Positions 1 to 8,267 of a DNA stretch of 43,617 bases are shown piece by piece. Each line of letters starts with the position of its first letter. Position 1 is the stretch's first letter. Source of the DNA: Rhodospirillales bacterium. Lineage in GTDB: Bacteria; Pseudomonadota; Alphaproteobacteria; Rhodospirillales; Magnetospirillaceae. The translations under genes were made by a program, and so were the position numbers. Below the pieces are notes generated by a model. The model had not been told where the DNA came from, made no database searches, and saw only the letters and a program-made list of their open reading frames with translations. The stretch covers positions 1 to 43,617 of the forward strand of contig JAATGN010000316.1 of assembly GCA_015654615.1 (NCBI GenBank). The letters are read 5' to 3'.

Positions 1-316
1 CAAGGTATCGTCGGGCATGGCGGGTGTGGCGCTTTCAGCTGCGGCAAAGATATTGTCTCGATAACAAAATCTTATGCTATTTCAGCAGTTTACGCTACAT
101 CCGCCTGCTAAAATCCCTGACGTCATGAATAAGAGCGGCTAGTTGCTGGGCCTTCCGGTGTATGGCTGCGCGACGGGGTGTTTTCGAGCCGCAAACTGGA
201 GCGGGCGACAAACCATCGCAAATGCCAGTCCGACAGGCTGCTAGCAATTAGCCTCAAATCCCCTTCTCAGCCAGAGGAAATCCTTGAGCTTTCTAAAGCA
301 GTTAATACATTTTAAT
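1..316. other. Left-edge intergenic DNA, no gene seen
   Basis: I see no convincing coding region on either strand. The composition shifts from mixed GC in the first 250 bases to AT-rich from about 280 onward, which leads into the promoter and operator zone of the hip operon. A gene ending left of the window could contribute the first bases, but no reading frame supports this. Confidence 0.5.
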
Positions 317-332
317 ATGCCTTTAAAGGCAT
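317..332. promoter_or_regulatory. Palindromic operator 1 of hipBA
   Basis: A perfect 16-bp palindrome, ATGCCTTTAAAGGCAT, lies in AT-rich DNA about 80 bp before hipB. HipB-type antitoxins bind pairs of palindromes upstream of their own operon, so autoregulation is the likely role. A similar palindrome lies 43 bp downstream, centre to centre, close to four helical turns. Confidence 0.6.
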
Positions 333-359
333 TTAATTGATTTTTTACCACGACCATAT

Positions 360-375
360 ATGCTCTTAAAAGCAT
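360..375. promoter_or_regulatory. Palindromic operator 2 of hipBA
   Basis: A 16-bp palindrome with one mismatch, ATGCTCTTAAAAGCAT, shares the ATGC...GCAT ends of the site at 317-332. A half-site, ATGCTTTTGA, follows at 391-400, immediately before the hipB start. Three related sites in 85 bp suggest cooperative binding by the HipB dimer. Confidence 0.55.
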
Positions 376-409
376 TTATACAGCTATTTTATGCTTTTGA
401 GTGAAGATC

Positions 410-748
410 ATGAGACAGAATCAGCTCCTAATGGCTCCGCCGCATGCGGTGGAAGTGACGCTCAAGCGGCTCGGTGCGAATTTGCGCACGGCGCGGTTGC
501 GGCGCAATCTGACGGTGGCCGATGTCGCCGAGAAGATCGGCACCGGCCCGAGAGCGGTGAACGATGCCGAGAAAGGCAAGCCGTCGAGCGGCGTGGTCGT
601 CTATATGGCACTACTGTGGGTCTACGATCTGCTCGGCCAGATGGATAGCGTCGCCGATCCCGCACGCGACGACCACGGGCGGACGCTCGCGCAAGCGCAG
701 GAGCGAAAGCGGTCGCGTCAGCGTAAGGGATTGGGCGATGATTTCTAA
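410..748 (+). CDS. hipB: HipB-like antitoxin, XRE-family HTH protein
   Basis: This is the DNA-binding antitoxin of a type II HipBA module. The protein is about 112 aa. Residues about 17-75 form a helix-turn-helix of the Cro/XRE type (LKRLGANLRTARLRRNLTV, then VADVAEKIG), and the tail is basic (QERKRSRQRKG). The start is uncertain: ATG at 410 or GTG at 401 in the same frame, neither with a strong ribosome-binding site. The stop codon overlaps the first 11 bp of hipA, so the two are translationally coupled, as is usual for this family. The upstream palindromes at 317-375 suggest autorepression. In family members HipB also binds and restrains the HipA kinase. Confidence 0.8.
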   Translation: MRQNQLLMAPPHAVEVTLKRLGANLRTARLRRNLTVADVAEKIGTGPRAVNDAEKGKPSSGVVVYMALLWVYDLLGQMDSVADPARDDHGRTLAQAQERKRSRQRKGLGDDF

Positions 749-2006
749 GAACGCCGCTGAATGCTTCGTCTACATCATGCTGCCGGGCGAGACAAATTTC
801 GTCACGGCGGGACGGTTCGAGCTTTCGCAAGACCGGCGCGGAACGCCGTCGGGCCGCTTTGTTTACGGGCGAAGCTATCTGGAGCGGCCCAACGCCGTTG
901 ATATCGATCCGGTCGAACTCAAGCTCGGCAGAGGTCCGTTCGAGACGATCGCGCTCAAGGGCATCTTCGGCGCGCTGCGCGATGCCGGCCCCGATTATTG
1001 GGGGCGTCGCCTGATCGAACGGCATGTCGGCGGCCAGTTCGGCGAACTCGACTATCTGCTCAATTCCCCCGACGATCGGGCGGGCGCGCTCAGCTTCGGT
1101 CTTGGGCCGATGCCGCCCGCGCCCTTGCGGCAATTCAACAAGACGATGGTGCTCGAAAAGCTGCACGCGATTGCCGACGCCGTGGTGGCCGACGAGGTGT
1201 TGCCGGAAGGCGCGACGGAAGGTCAGGTCAAGGAACTGATGCTGATCGGCACATCAATGGGCGGCGCCCGCCCCAAGGCGGTGGTCGAAGACGAACAGGG
1301 GCTTTGGCTCGCCAAATTCGGACGTGCCGACGACCGCTGGAACAATGCGCGGGTTGAGCGGTCCATGCTGATGCTGGCTTGGCGTTGCGGCATCTCGATC
1401 GAAGAAAGCAAGATCGTCACCGTGGCCGGACGCGATGTGCTGCTGGTGAAACGCTTTGACCGCGAGAAGGTTATGAGCGGCTATCGCCGCGCCCGCATGA
1501 TCAGCGGCCTGACGCTTCTCCGCGCCGAGGATACGCACCAGTCGCGCGACAGATGGTCCTATGTCGCGCTGGCCGAGGAACTGCGGCGGATTTCCGCGAC
1601 ACCGAAGAAGGACGCGGAAGAGCTATTCCGCCGCATGTGCTTCAACGCACTGATCTCCAACACCGACGATCATCCGCGCAATCATGCGGTCATCGCTCCC
1701 GGCGAGGAATGGAAGCTATCGCCGGTCTACGATCTGACGCCAATGAATCTGGTCAGCCTCGAACGGCGCGACCTGGCGATGATCTGCGGCGACGGCGGGC
1801 GGCACGCCAACGCCGCCAATCTGCTGTCGCAAAGCGGACGATTCCTTCTCGCACCGCAGGAGGCGGAGAAGATCGTCCGCGACATGGCGGCCACGGTCGA
1901 AAAGAACTGGTACGACGTGACGCGCGGCGAAGGCGTGAGCGAAGCGGACTGCGAGCGTATCAAGGGCGCATTTGTTTATCCGGGATTCTGGCAGGACAAC
2001 GGCTGA
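738..2006 (+). CDS. hipA: HipA-family serine/threonine kinase toxin
   Basis: This 422-aa protein has the full HipA layout: an N-terminal subdomain (about 1-120, with the GRFVYGRSYLERPNAVDIDP stretch) and a kinase core. The loop IGTSMGGARPK (170-180) contains Ser173, at the place of the autophosphorylated serine of E. coli HipA. K193 in LAKFGR fits the ATP lysine. NTDDHPRN (308-315) and SPVYDLTP (328-335) supply the catalytic and metal-binding aspartates D310 and D332. E. coli HipA phosphorylates glutamyl-tRNA synthetase; the target here cannot be read from sequence. ATG at 738 was chosen because it overlaps the hipB stop and starts the homologous region; an in-frame extension to 564 would run through hipB in another frame. 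All key residues appear intact. Confidence 0.88.
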   Translation: MISKNAAECFVYIMLPGETNFVTAGRFELSQDRRGTPSGRFVYGRSYLERPNAVDIDPVELKLGRGPFETIALKGIFGALRDAGPDYWGRRLIERHVGGQFGELDYLLNSPDDRAGALSFGLGPMPPAPLRQFNKTMVLEKLHAIADAVVADEVLPEGATEGQVKELMLIGTSMGGARPKAVVEDEQGLWLAKFGRADDRWNNARVERSMLMLAWRCGISIEESKIVTVAGRDVLLVKRFDREKVMSGYRRARMISGLTLLRAEDTHQSRDRWSYVALAEELRRISATPKKDAEELFRRMCFNALISNTDDHPRNHAVIAPGEEWKLSPVYDLTPMNLVSLERRDLAMICGDGGRHANAANLLSQSGRFLLAPQEAEKIVRDMAATVEKNWYDVTRGEGVSEADCERIKGAFVYPGFWQDNG

Positions 2007-2336
2007 GAGGAAAAGCCGATGAAACAGCCCAACAATTTCGCCCCCTCCGCCCGGCACCCTCGGTATCAATAGAACGCCGCCGCTCCGCTTTCGGCTCGCC
2101 CCGGCGAAACGGTCGGTTCAGACGCCGTCTGGGTTTTCGGAACTTGCCGGAGATGTAGCCCATGCAGAGGCCCCGGGGCAACCCGCTTGGCATCCGGTGC
2201 GGACTTTCCCACCTTCAGCGGCCTTTCCCAACCCGGCAGCGTTGCGTCATCACATCGTCATCTCCGGCATTTTGTGCCACCATCGCCCCTCGCCCGGAAG
2301 GCGCCGCTATGCACCCGAGGAGGAGGAGGCACCGCA
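2007..2336. other. Intergenic spacer between hipA and the RNase gene
   Basis: No gene is visible. A short stem (CAGAC/GTCTG, 2119-2131) followed by GGTTTT could be a weak terminator for hipBA. The stretch CCGCTCCGCTTTCGGC near 2085 recurs near 19295, so it may be part of a dispersed element. The last 40 bases carry the purine-rich ribosome-binding site of the RNase gene. Confidence 0.4.
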
Positions 2337-2993
2337 ATGCCCTATCGTCTGATCCTGGCCTGCCTGTTCTGCCTTTTTGCCGGCCCCGGCCTGCACGCGC
2401 AACAGGCGCCCGGGCCGGGCGCCTTCGATTATTTCCTGCTGGCCTTGTCGTGGTCGCCGCAATATTGCGTCCAGCACGGCAGGCAGGCGTCGGCCCGCGA
2501 CGAATGCCACGGCCCCCAGGCCCATGGTTTCATCGCCCATGGCCTGTGGCCGGAAGACGACAGCGGCGCCTCGCCGAAAACCTGCCGCCCGCCGAGCCCC
2601 CTGCCCGACCGGCTGTTGGAGCGCATGATGCCGATCATGCCGAGTGCCCAACTGGTCGCCCACGAATGGACCGTCCACGGCAGTTGCAGCGGCCTTTCGG
2701 CGGACGACTATTTCGACCGCCTCAGCCAGGCCTTCCGCAAGGTGCAGATTCCAGCCCGGCTGGCCAGGCCGGACGCCCCCATCGGGACCGACGTCACGCA
2801 TGTCAGGCAATGGTTCCAGGAGGCCAACCCCGGGCTGCAGACCAATATGCTGACCATCCAGTGCGACCCGCGGGACGCCGCGCTCCGCGAGGTCCGCTTC
2901 TGCATGGGCAAAAACCTCGATTTCCGTCCCTGCATCGCCGCCCAGACCGACCATTGTCCGGGCGGTTCCGTGCGGATCGCCCCGGTTCCCTGA
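2337..2993 (+). CDS. RNase T2 family endoribonuclease, secreted
   Basis: This 218-aa protein has a Sec signal peptide (MPYRLILACLFCLFAGPGLHA, about residues 1-21) and should act in the periplasm or outside the cell. RNase T2 enzymes cleave single-stranded RNA through a 2',3'-cyclic phosphate. The two active-site boxes are visible: HGLWPE at 68-73 and HEWTVHGSC at 109-117, giving catalytic H68, E110 and H114. The lysine normally found before the second histidine (HEWxKHG) is valine (V113). Several cysteines fit the disulfide-rich fold. ATG at 2337 follows GAGGAGGAGG and starts the signal peptide; the frame is open further upstream but without coding character. It has no obvious operon partner. 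Confidence 0.88.
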   Translation: MPYRLILACLFCLFAGPGLHAQQAPGPGAFDYFLLALSWSPQYCVQHGRQASARDECHGPQAHGFIAHGLWPEDDSGASPKTCRPPSPLPDRLLERMMPIMPSAQLVAHEWTVHGSCSGLSADDYFDRLSQAFRKVQIPARLARPDAPIGTDVTHVRQWFQEANPGLQTNMLTIQCDPRDAALREVRFCMGKNLDFRPCIAAQTDHCPGGSVRIAPVP

Positions 2994-3188
2994 AGGCGCA
3001 TGTTCTCTTTGCCGAAAAATGCCTTGCGAAGAGGGCGGGGCTTCGGGATGACGACGGATCTTGGGGAACCGCCGAGGCTCCCATTCTCCCCGGCCGCATC
3101 CCGTTGAGAGCGGTTGTATTTTCCGTCTTTCAACCGCAGACTGCATGGAAAGAGGCGTGATCGCTCGAACGCGGGCAGGGAGGGGCGC

Positions 3189-3458
3189 ATGGCCACGGAC
3201 TCCGCAATACCGGACATCGGCCGAAGATATTGGCGCAAGACGTCGCACCTGATGGGGGCGGTGCTGGTCCTGTGGGCCCTTCTCGGTCTTGGCGTTCCGC
3301 TCTGCGCCGGCCAGTTGAACCATGTCGTTCTCTTCGGTTTTCCGCTTGGTTATTTCATGGCCGCACAAGGCTCGCTGATCGGCTTCGTCCTGCTGATTTT
3401 CTGGTACGCGCGCCGGCAGAATCGCATCGACGAAGACTTCCATCTCGCCGAGGATTGA
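3189..3458 (+). CDS. DUF4212 small subunit of sodium/solute symporter
   Basis: This 89-aa membrane protein has two hydrophobic helices (about 22-42 and 46-72), a W-R-K-T N-terminal stretch and a charged C-terminus (RRQNRIDEDF). It matches the small DUF4212 proteins that precede a large SSF-family symporter and are thought to form a two-part transporter with it. The large gene begins 8 bp downstream, so the two are an operon. ATG at 3189 was chosen at the start of the conserved part. The family's substrate is usually assumed to be a small carboxylate such as acetate; nothing in this subunit decides it. Confidence 0.85.
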   Translation: MATDSAIPDIGRRYWRKTSHLMGAVLVLWALLGLGVPLCAGQLNHVVLFGFPLGYFMAAQGSLIGFVLLIFWYARRQNRIDEDFHLAED

Positions 3459-3466
3459 GGTCCCGC

Positions 3467-5239
3467 ATGCTCAAGGGCGACTTCAACCAGAACATGGGGC
3501 GCGTCTTCGTCATCTATACCGGCGGCTGCCTGCTGTGCGCCCTGGCCCTCGGCCTGCTGAGCCTGGCCGGCATATCCGACCGCACCATCGGCATCGCCTT
3601 CATCCTTCTCACCGTGGCCTTCTATGCCTCGATGGGACTGTTGGGACGAAGCGCGCCGGCGGCCGATTATTATGTCGCCGGCCATCACGTGCCGGCCCTC
3701 TACAACGGCATGGCGACGGCGGCCGACTGGATGAGCGCCGCCTCCTTCCTCGGATTGGCCGGAGCCATCTATGCGGCGGGGTACGACGGCCTCGCCTTCC
3801 TGCTGGGCTGGACCGGCGGCTATATTCTGGTCGCCGTCCTGCTGGCGCCCTATCTGCGGAAGTTCGGCCAGTTCACCGTCCCCGATTTCCTGAGCGCCCG
3901 CTACGGCGGCAAGACCGCCCGCGTGACCGGCACCGTCATCCTGATCTCGGCCTCGTTCACCTATGTGGTGGCCCAGCTTTATGGGACCGGCATCATCGCC
4001 GCCCGTTTTCTGGGACTGGACTTCCGCGCGGGCGTGTTCGCCGGCCTGGCCGCCGTCCTGCTGTGCTCGCTGCGCGGCGGCATGCGGGCGCTGATCTGGA
4101 CGCAGGTCGCCCAATATCTCGTGGTGATCGCCGCCTATCTGCTGCCGGTGGTCATCTTGTCGACCAAGGCCACCGGCGTCCCTTTTCCGCAGATCATGTA
4201 CGGCCAGGCCCTGCGGCGCATCGCGGCCCTGGCGGCGGAACTGGGCGCGACGCCCGAGCTTTTCGCCCCGAGCGGCATCCTGGACGGCGTCAATTTCTTC
4301 GGCGTGGCGCTATGCCTGATGCTGGGAACCGCGTCGCTGCCCCATGTGCTGGCGCGTTTCTTCGCGACGCCCTCGGTCCGCGAGGCCCGGATCAGCGTCG
4401 CCTGGAGCCTGTTGTTCATCTTCGTCCTCTACAGCGCGGCGCCGGCCTATGCCGCCTTCGCCAAGCTGGAAATCCTCCAGCGGATGGCCGATCGCACGCT
4501 TACCGGCGACGCCGCCTGGCTCGGCCAATGGAGCCGCATCGGATTGGCCGCGGCAAGCGGCGGCGGCGGACCGCTGAACATTTCCCAATTGCATCTCGAC
4601 CCCGACGCCCTGGTCCTGGCCACGCCGGAAATCGCCGGATTGCCCTTCGTCGTCGCGGCGGTGGTCGCCGCCGGGGCGCTGGCCGCCGCCATGTCCTCGG
4701 CCGACGGCCTGCTGCTGTCGATCGGCAAGGCGGTGTCGCACGACATCTATTTCCGCCTGCTGGATCCGCAGGCCGATCCGCGCCGCCGCCTGATGGTCGG
4801 CCGCCTGGCCATGGCGGCGGCGGCGGTGCTGGCGGCCTGGATGGCCGGCAGCCGGCCGGCCGGCATCGTCACCGTGGTCGGCTGGGCCTTTTCGCTGGCG
4901 GCGTCGGGGCTTTTTCCCGCCCTGGTGCTGGGCATCTGGTGGAAGCGCGCCACCACTCTCGGCGCCCTGTCCGGGATGATCGCCGGCTGGTCCGTCTGCC
5001 TGGCCTATATCCTGTCGGCCGAAGCCGGATGGATCCAGCCGATCCTGGGCGTCCACACCATCGCGGCCGGGCTTTACGGGATCCCCGTGGCCTTCGTGGC
5101 GACGCTGCTGGTCAGCCTCGTCACGCCGCCGCCCAGCCCGAACATGCAGGACTTCATCGATTCGATCCGCACGCCGCGCGGCTGCGTCCGCCCGGTCGGC
5201 GACGCGGAGGAAGCGACGACGGCCGGACCGGCGGGTTGA
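3467..5239 (+). CDS. Sodium/solute symporter, SSF family (ActP-like)
   Basis: This is a 590-aa integral membrane protein with about 13 hydrophobic segments. It carries SSF signatures: the ADYYVAG start of the core, SAASFLGLAG and GGYILVAVLLAPYLRKFGQ in the N-terminal half, LRGGMRALIWTQVAQY in the middle and the sodium-site region AAAMSSADGLLLSIGKAVSHD. It belongs with acetate/monocarboxylate permeases and with the subgroup that pairs with a DUF4212 subunit, which here ends 8 bp upstream. It should couple sodium influx to uptake of a small organic acid across the inner membrane. The exact substrate is inferred only. The gene ends just before a block of palindromes (5242-5375) that separates it from a convergent gene. 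Confidence 0.87.
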   Translation: MLKGDFNQNMGRVFVIYTGGCLLCALALGLLSLAGISDRTIGIAFILLTVAFYASMGLLGRSAPAADYYVAGHHVPALYNGMATAADWMSAASFLGLAGAIYAAGYDGLAFLLGWTGGYILVAVLLAPYLRKFGQFTVPDFLSARYGGKTARVTGTVILISASFTYVVAQLYGTGIIAARFLGLDFRAGVFAGLAAVLLCSLRGGMRALIWTQVAQYLVVIAAYLLPVVILSTKATGVPFPQIMYGQALRRIAALAAELGATPELFAPSGILDGVNFFGVALCLMLGTASLPHVLARFFATPSVREARISVAWSLLFIFVLYSAAPAYAAFAKLEILQRMADRTLTGDAAWLGQWSRIGLAAASGGGGPLNISQLHLDPDALVLATPEIAGLPFVVAAVVAAGALAAAMSSADGLLLSIGKAVSHDIYFRLLDPQADPRRRLMVGRLAMAAAAVLAAWMAGSRPAGIVTVVGWAFSLAASGLFPALVLGIWWKRATTLGALSGMIAGWSVCLAYILSAEAGWIQPILGVHTIAAGLYGIPVAFVATLLVSLVTPPPSPNMQDFIDSIRTPRGCVRPVGDAEEATTAGPAG

Positions 5240-5241
5240 TA

Positions 5242-5375
5242 CCGACCTGCAATGAGCTGGACTCATTGCAGGTCGGCTGGCCCGTTGAGGGCCCGCGAGC
5301 TTATGCGGGCGAAGCCAAGGGTTTCGGAGAAACCCGCCCGGCGCCTGAGGGGCGCTGATCCGTTTCGATCAGCGC
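5242..5375. repeat. Array of four hairpin-forming palindromes
   Basis: Between convergent genes lie four successive inverted repeats. The first has a perfect 15-bp stem with a 5-nt loop (5242-5256/5262-5276). The others are GCCCGC/GCGGGC (5291-5310), GGGTTTC/GAAACCC (5319-5335) and GCGCTGATC/GATCAGCGC (5352-5375). None is followed by a T-run. The arrangement resembles a REP/BIME-like element, and it probably also ends transcription from both sides. Confidence 0.6.
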
Positions 5376-5438
5376 AGGCTGGTATAACGCCAATACCGTT
5401 TCCTTTGGTCAGCGGGGCCCAAGTCGACAGTATGCAGC

Positions 5439-6272
5439 TCAAAGCTGATCGAAGGCGAAGCGGATGAGAATCTTGCGGGGCCACGGCCCCTTGCTCGACG
5501 GCAGCTGCAACGGCTGGCACAGACGCAGCGCCAGCAGGAAACCATCGATCGCATCCCGGCGATAGGAACTTCCCGGAGCGCCCAAGGAGCGATAGTTCTC
5601 GACCACGGCCGACGGATTCCAGGGATCGTTCTTATTGACCGGCGACATCAGGGTTCCATCCTCCTGGATATAGAACACCCCCTGCAGCACCAGTCCCCGC
5701 GCTTCCGGCGCATGGAAATCGACACGCCAATATTTCAGGATCTGGGCGAGCACGAAATCCTGCTCGCTTTGCGTGAGTTCCGGACCTTCCTGGCCGGTCG
5801 AACCGGGGTTCCCCGCCTTCGTCTGCTCCTTGGGCAGCAAGGTGATGCCCGGCCCGGACGACATGGCGAGCGTCGGCGCCTCCCCGCCCGCCCCATTGCG
5901 GGGCGCCGGATGCGGAGCGGCGGAATGCTCGGCCAAACGCCCGGGAACCAACTGCGGAATCGTGGTCGGAGGAAGGACGCGGGGCAAGGGCGGCTGTTCC
6001 GGAGGCCGCGGCGGCGGCTCGGGCTCGGGCTTCGGCGGCTCGGGCTTCGGTTCGTCGGGCTTGGGAGCGGGCGGCGGCTTCGGCGGAAGGGGCTTCGGCG
6101 CTTCGGGCACCAGCTCGACTTCGACCGGCGGCGCCTCGGCGAGACGCAGTTTGGCCCACAGCCGTTCCTGGTTCAGCAGGACATAGAGCAGCAGGACATG
6201 CAGCACGACGGCCAGCGTTATGGCCAATCGCGAGAAGGAGGGCCGGCGGGGATCTGAATCGAGGGGCGTCAC
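5439..6272 (-). CDS. TonB/TolA-like energy-transducing protein
   Basis: The 277-aa protein has one N-terminal membrane helix (about 14-33), a long Pro/Lys/Glu-rich periplasmic spacer (about 55-105, with PKP and PEP repeats) and a C-terminal globular part. The last 110 residues (ILKYWRVD..., YIQEDGTL, ILIRFAFDQL) resemble TolA/TonB C-terminal domains. Such proteins span the periplasm and pass energy from ExbBD or TolQR to the outer membrane. No exbB/exbD or tolQR gene is next to it. The start is GTG at 6272. It follows the TPR/glycosyltransferase gene by 58 bp on the same strand. I cannot decide between TonB and TolA. Confidence 0.7.
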   Translation of the reverse strand: MTPLDSDPRRPSFSRLAITLAVVLHVLLLYVLLNQERLWAKLRLAEAPPVEVELVPEAPKPLPPKPPPAPKPDEPKPEPPKPEPEPPPRPPEQPPLPRVLPPTTIPQLVPGRLAEHSAAPHPAPRNGAGGEAPTLAMSSGPGITLLPKEQTKAGNPGSTGQEGPELTQSEQDFVLAQILKYWRVDFHAPEARGLVLQGVFYIQEDGTLMSPVNKNDPWNPSAVVENYRSLGAPGSSYRRDAIDGFLLALRLCQPLQLPSSKGPWPRKILIRFAFDQL

Positions 6273-6330
6273 GAAGGCGCAAGATAATGCAACGGGCGGC
6301 CGCCGTCGAAGGGATAGTGAGCGAATGCCG

Positions 6331-8130
6331 TCACGAGACCGCCGCCCGGCGCAAATCGGCGGCCAGATGTCCGAGGGCGGACGTCCAGTCCCCCCAGGCG
6401 GCCTGCCGGTAAAGGCGGGCCGACGGATACCAGGGGGAATCGTCGCGCGCCTCCAGCCATCGCCAGCAGCCGTCGAATCGCGACAGGATCCAGACCGGCT
6501 TGCCGAGCGCCCCGGCCAGATGGGCCACCGAGGTATCGACCGTCACCACCAGGTCGAGCGCCGCAATCAACGCCGCCGTGTCGGCGAAGTCGCCGACCTC
6601 GTCCATCGGATCGACCAGCGCCGTGCCGGCCGGCGGCGTCCGCGCCTGCTCCGCCGCGGCTCCCTTCTGCAGGCTGACCCAATCGATGCCGGGGATGCGC
6701 AGGACCTCGTCGAAAGCGGCCAGGGACATGCTGCGCCGGCGATCCATCAGATGGGCGCCGCGCTCCCGCACCCTGGGGTCGCCCGCCCAGGCGATGCCGA
6801 CCTTCAATCCGGACAGACCGGCCAGACGTTGCCGCCAGCGCCGCGCCGCCGCCGGATCGGCGGACAGGTAGGGCGTGGCGGCCGGAATGGTTTCCAGGAC
6901 CGTTTCCAGACGCTGCGGCAGGCTCATCAGCGGCAGATGGCAATGATAGGGCGGCAACGGATCGTCGCTCGACACCACGGCGGCGACACCCGGAAGATCG
7001 GCCAGCAGCCGGACCAGGGACGGATAGACCCGCAGCACCACGGTCCCGCCGCCGGCGGCGGCGACCAGCGGCGCATAGCGGACGAACTGCAGAACGTCGC
7101 CATAACCTTGCTCGGCATAAAGCAGAAGCGTTCGGCCGTCGAGCCCGCCGCCGTCCCATTCCGGACCGGGCAAGGGAGTGTTGCGAAAAGCGCTGCGTTC
7201 GGTACGCTTGCGCCACTCGAATTCCGCCCAGCCTTCCCGCAGGCGCCCCAGCTTCAAGAGAACGGCGGACGCGTTGTAATGGATCTCGGCGTCGTCGGGG
7301 GCCAGCCGAAGCGCCTGATGAAAGGCACGGGCCGCCGGGTCGAGAAGGCCGGCCCCCCGCAATGCGTTGCCGAGATTGTTATAGGCCTTCGCGTCGTCGG
7401 GTTGCAGGACGATGGCCCGCCGGCAGGCGAGGACGGCCTGCCGACAGGCGCCCTGGTCGATCAACCCGCTGCTGAGATTGGTGCAGGCCTCGGGAAAATC
7501 GGGACGCAGAACCAGGGCCCGGCGAAAGGCCGCCGTCGCCTCCTCGGTCCGCCCCAATTCCATCAGGGCGTTGCCCAGATTGTTTTCCCCCTCGGGATTG
7601 TCGGGACGCAGCATCAGGGCGCGGGCGCAGGCGACCAGGCTTTCGGCGGCGGCGCCGGCCTCGATCAGCGCCGCCCCCAGATTGTTGTAAGGCTGCGGAT
7701 TGTCCGGCCCGAGCAGGACGGCGCGGCGCAATACGAACGTCGCCGCCGCGGTCCGTCCCTGCGCCGCCAGGACGGTGCCGAGATTGTTCAGCGCTTCGAC
7801 GCCGAAGGGATCGAGATGGACCGACCGCTCCAGGGAGCGTGCCGCCTGGTCCCGCCGGCCGGCCGCCATCAGGGCGCCGCCCCGGCCGGCCCAGGCGGCG
7901 GCCTTGCCGGGATCCAGGCAGAGCGCCCGGTCGTGGGCGCCGACCGCCAGGTCGTGGCGGCCGAGCCCTTGCCAGGCGAACCCCAGATTGACCAGCGGCG
8001 CCGCCGCTTCCGGAAGAAGCGCCGCGACGTGCCGGTAAAGCGCGGCCGCGCCGGCCAAATCGCCGCTTTGATGCCTGGCGACCGCCGCCGCAAAGAGACG
8101 ATCGGCCTCGACGGCCCCGATGGTGTTCAC
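6331..8130 (-). CDS. TPR-repeat protein with glycosyltransferase-like C-terminal domain
   Basis: This 599-aa protein begins with about eight tetratricopeptide repeats (residues about 1-300; the helical motif with LNNLGTVLAAQGRT, YNNLGAALIEAG and YNNLGNALRGAG recurs every 34 residues). The C-terminal half (about 320-599) resembles GT9/heptosyltransferase folds: LLLYAEQGYGDVLQFVRYAP, VGIAWAGDP and VDTSVAHLAGALGKPVWIL. Such fusions occur in alphaproteobacteria near polysaccharide or protein-glycosylation genes, but none is adjacent here. The donor and acceptor are unknown. The start is GTG at 8130. A palindromic repeat lies just upstream. Confidence 0.8.
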   Translation of the reverse strand: MNTIGAVEADRLFAAAVARHQSGDLAGAAALYRHVAALLPEAAAPLVNLGFAWQGLGRHDLAVGAHDRALCLDPGKAAAWAGRGGALMAAGRRDQAARSLERSVHLDPFGVEALNNLGTVLAAQGRTAAATFVLRRAVLLGPDNPQPYNNLGAALIEAGAAAESLVACARALMLRPDNPEGENNLGNALMELGRTEEATAAFRRALVLRPDFPEACTNLSSGLIDQGACRQAVLACRRAIVLQPDDAKAYNNLGNALRGAGLLDPAARAFHQALRLAPDDAEIHYNASAVLLKLGRLREGWAEFEWRKRTERSAFRNTPLPGPEWDGGGLDGRTLLLYAEQGYGDVLQFVRYAPLVAAAGGGTVVLRVYPSLVRLLADLPGVAAVVSSDDPLPPYHCHLPLMSLPQRLETVLETIPAATPYLSADPAAARRWRQRLAGLSGLKVGIAWAGDPRVRERGAHLMDRRRSMSLAAFDEVLRIPGIDWVSLQKGAAAEQARTPPAGTALVDPMDEVGDFADTAALIAALDLVVTVDTSVAHLAGALGKPVWILSRFDGCWRWLEARDDSPWYPSARLYRQAAWGDWTSALGHLAADLRRAAVS

Positions 8131-8149
8131 GTCAGGCGTCTCTTCTTTC

Positions 8150-8224
8150 CGTCACCCCCGGGCTCGCCCCGGGGGTCCATGGCCAGGCGGACAATGGAGT
8201 GCCGGGCCGCGCCCGGCAACGACG
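8150..8224. repeat. Intergenic palindromic repeat (CGTC...GACG class)
   Basis: The 75-bp element begins CGTCACCCCCGGG and ends CGGCAACGACG. It holds two hairpins: CCCCCGGG/CCCGGGGG (8154-8174) and GCCGGG/CCCGGC (8201-8216), with GTCCATGG between them. This layout is typical of dispersed repeats scattered through alphaproteobacterial genomes. It separates two minus-strand genes. Confidence 0.55.
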
Positions 8225-8267
8225 AAAGCGGGGCGCGGCCGCCGGCTCCCTGCATGGCCGGATTTCC

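Noticed and set aside
564-737. In-frame N-terminal extension of HipA
   Set aside because: It runs through hipB in a different frame and has no HipA similarity; the ATG at 738 overlaps the hipB stop as in other hipBA pairs.
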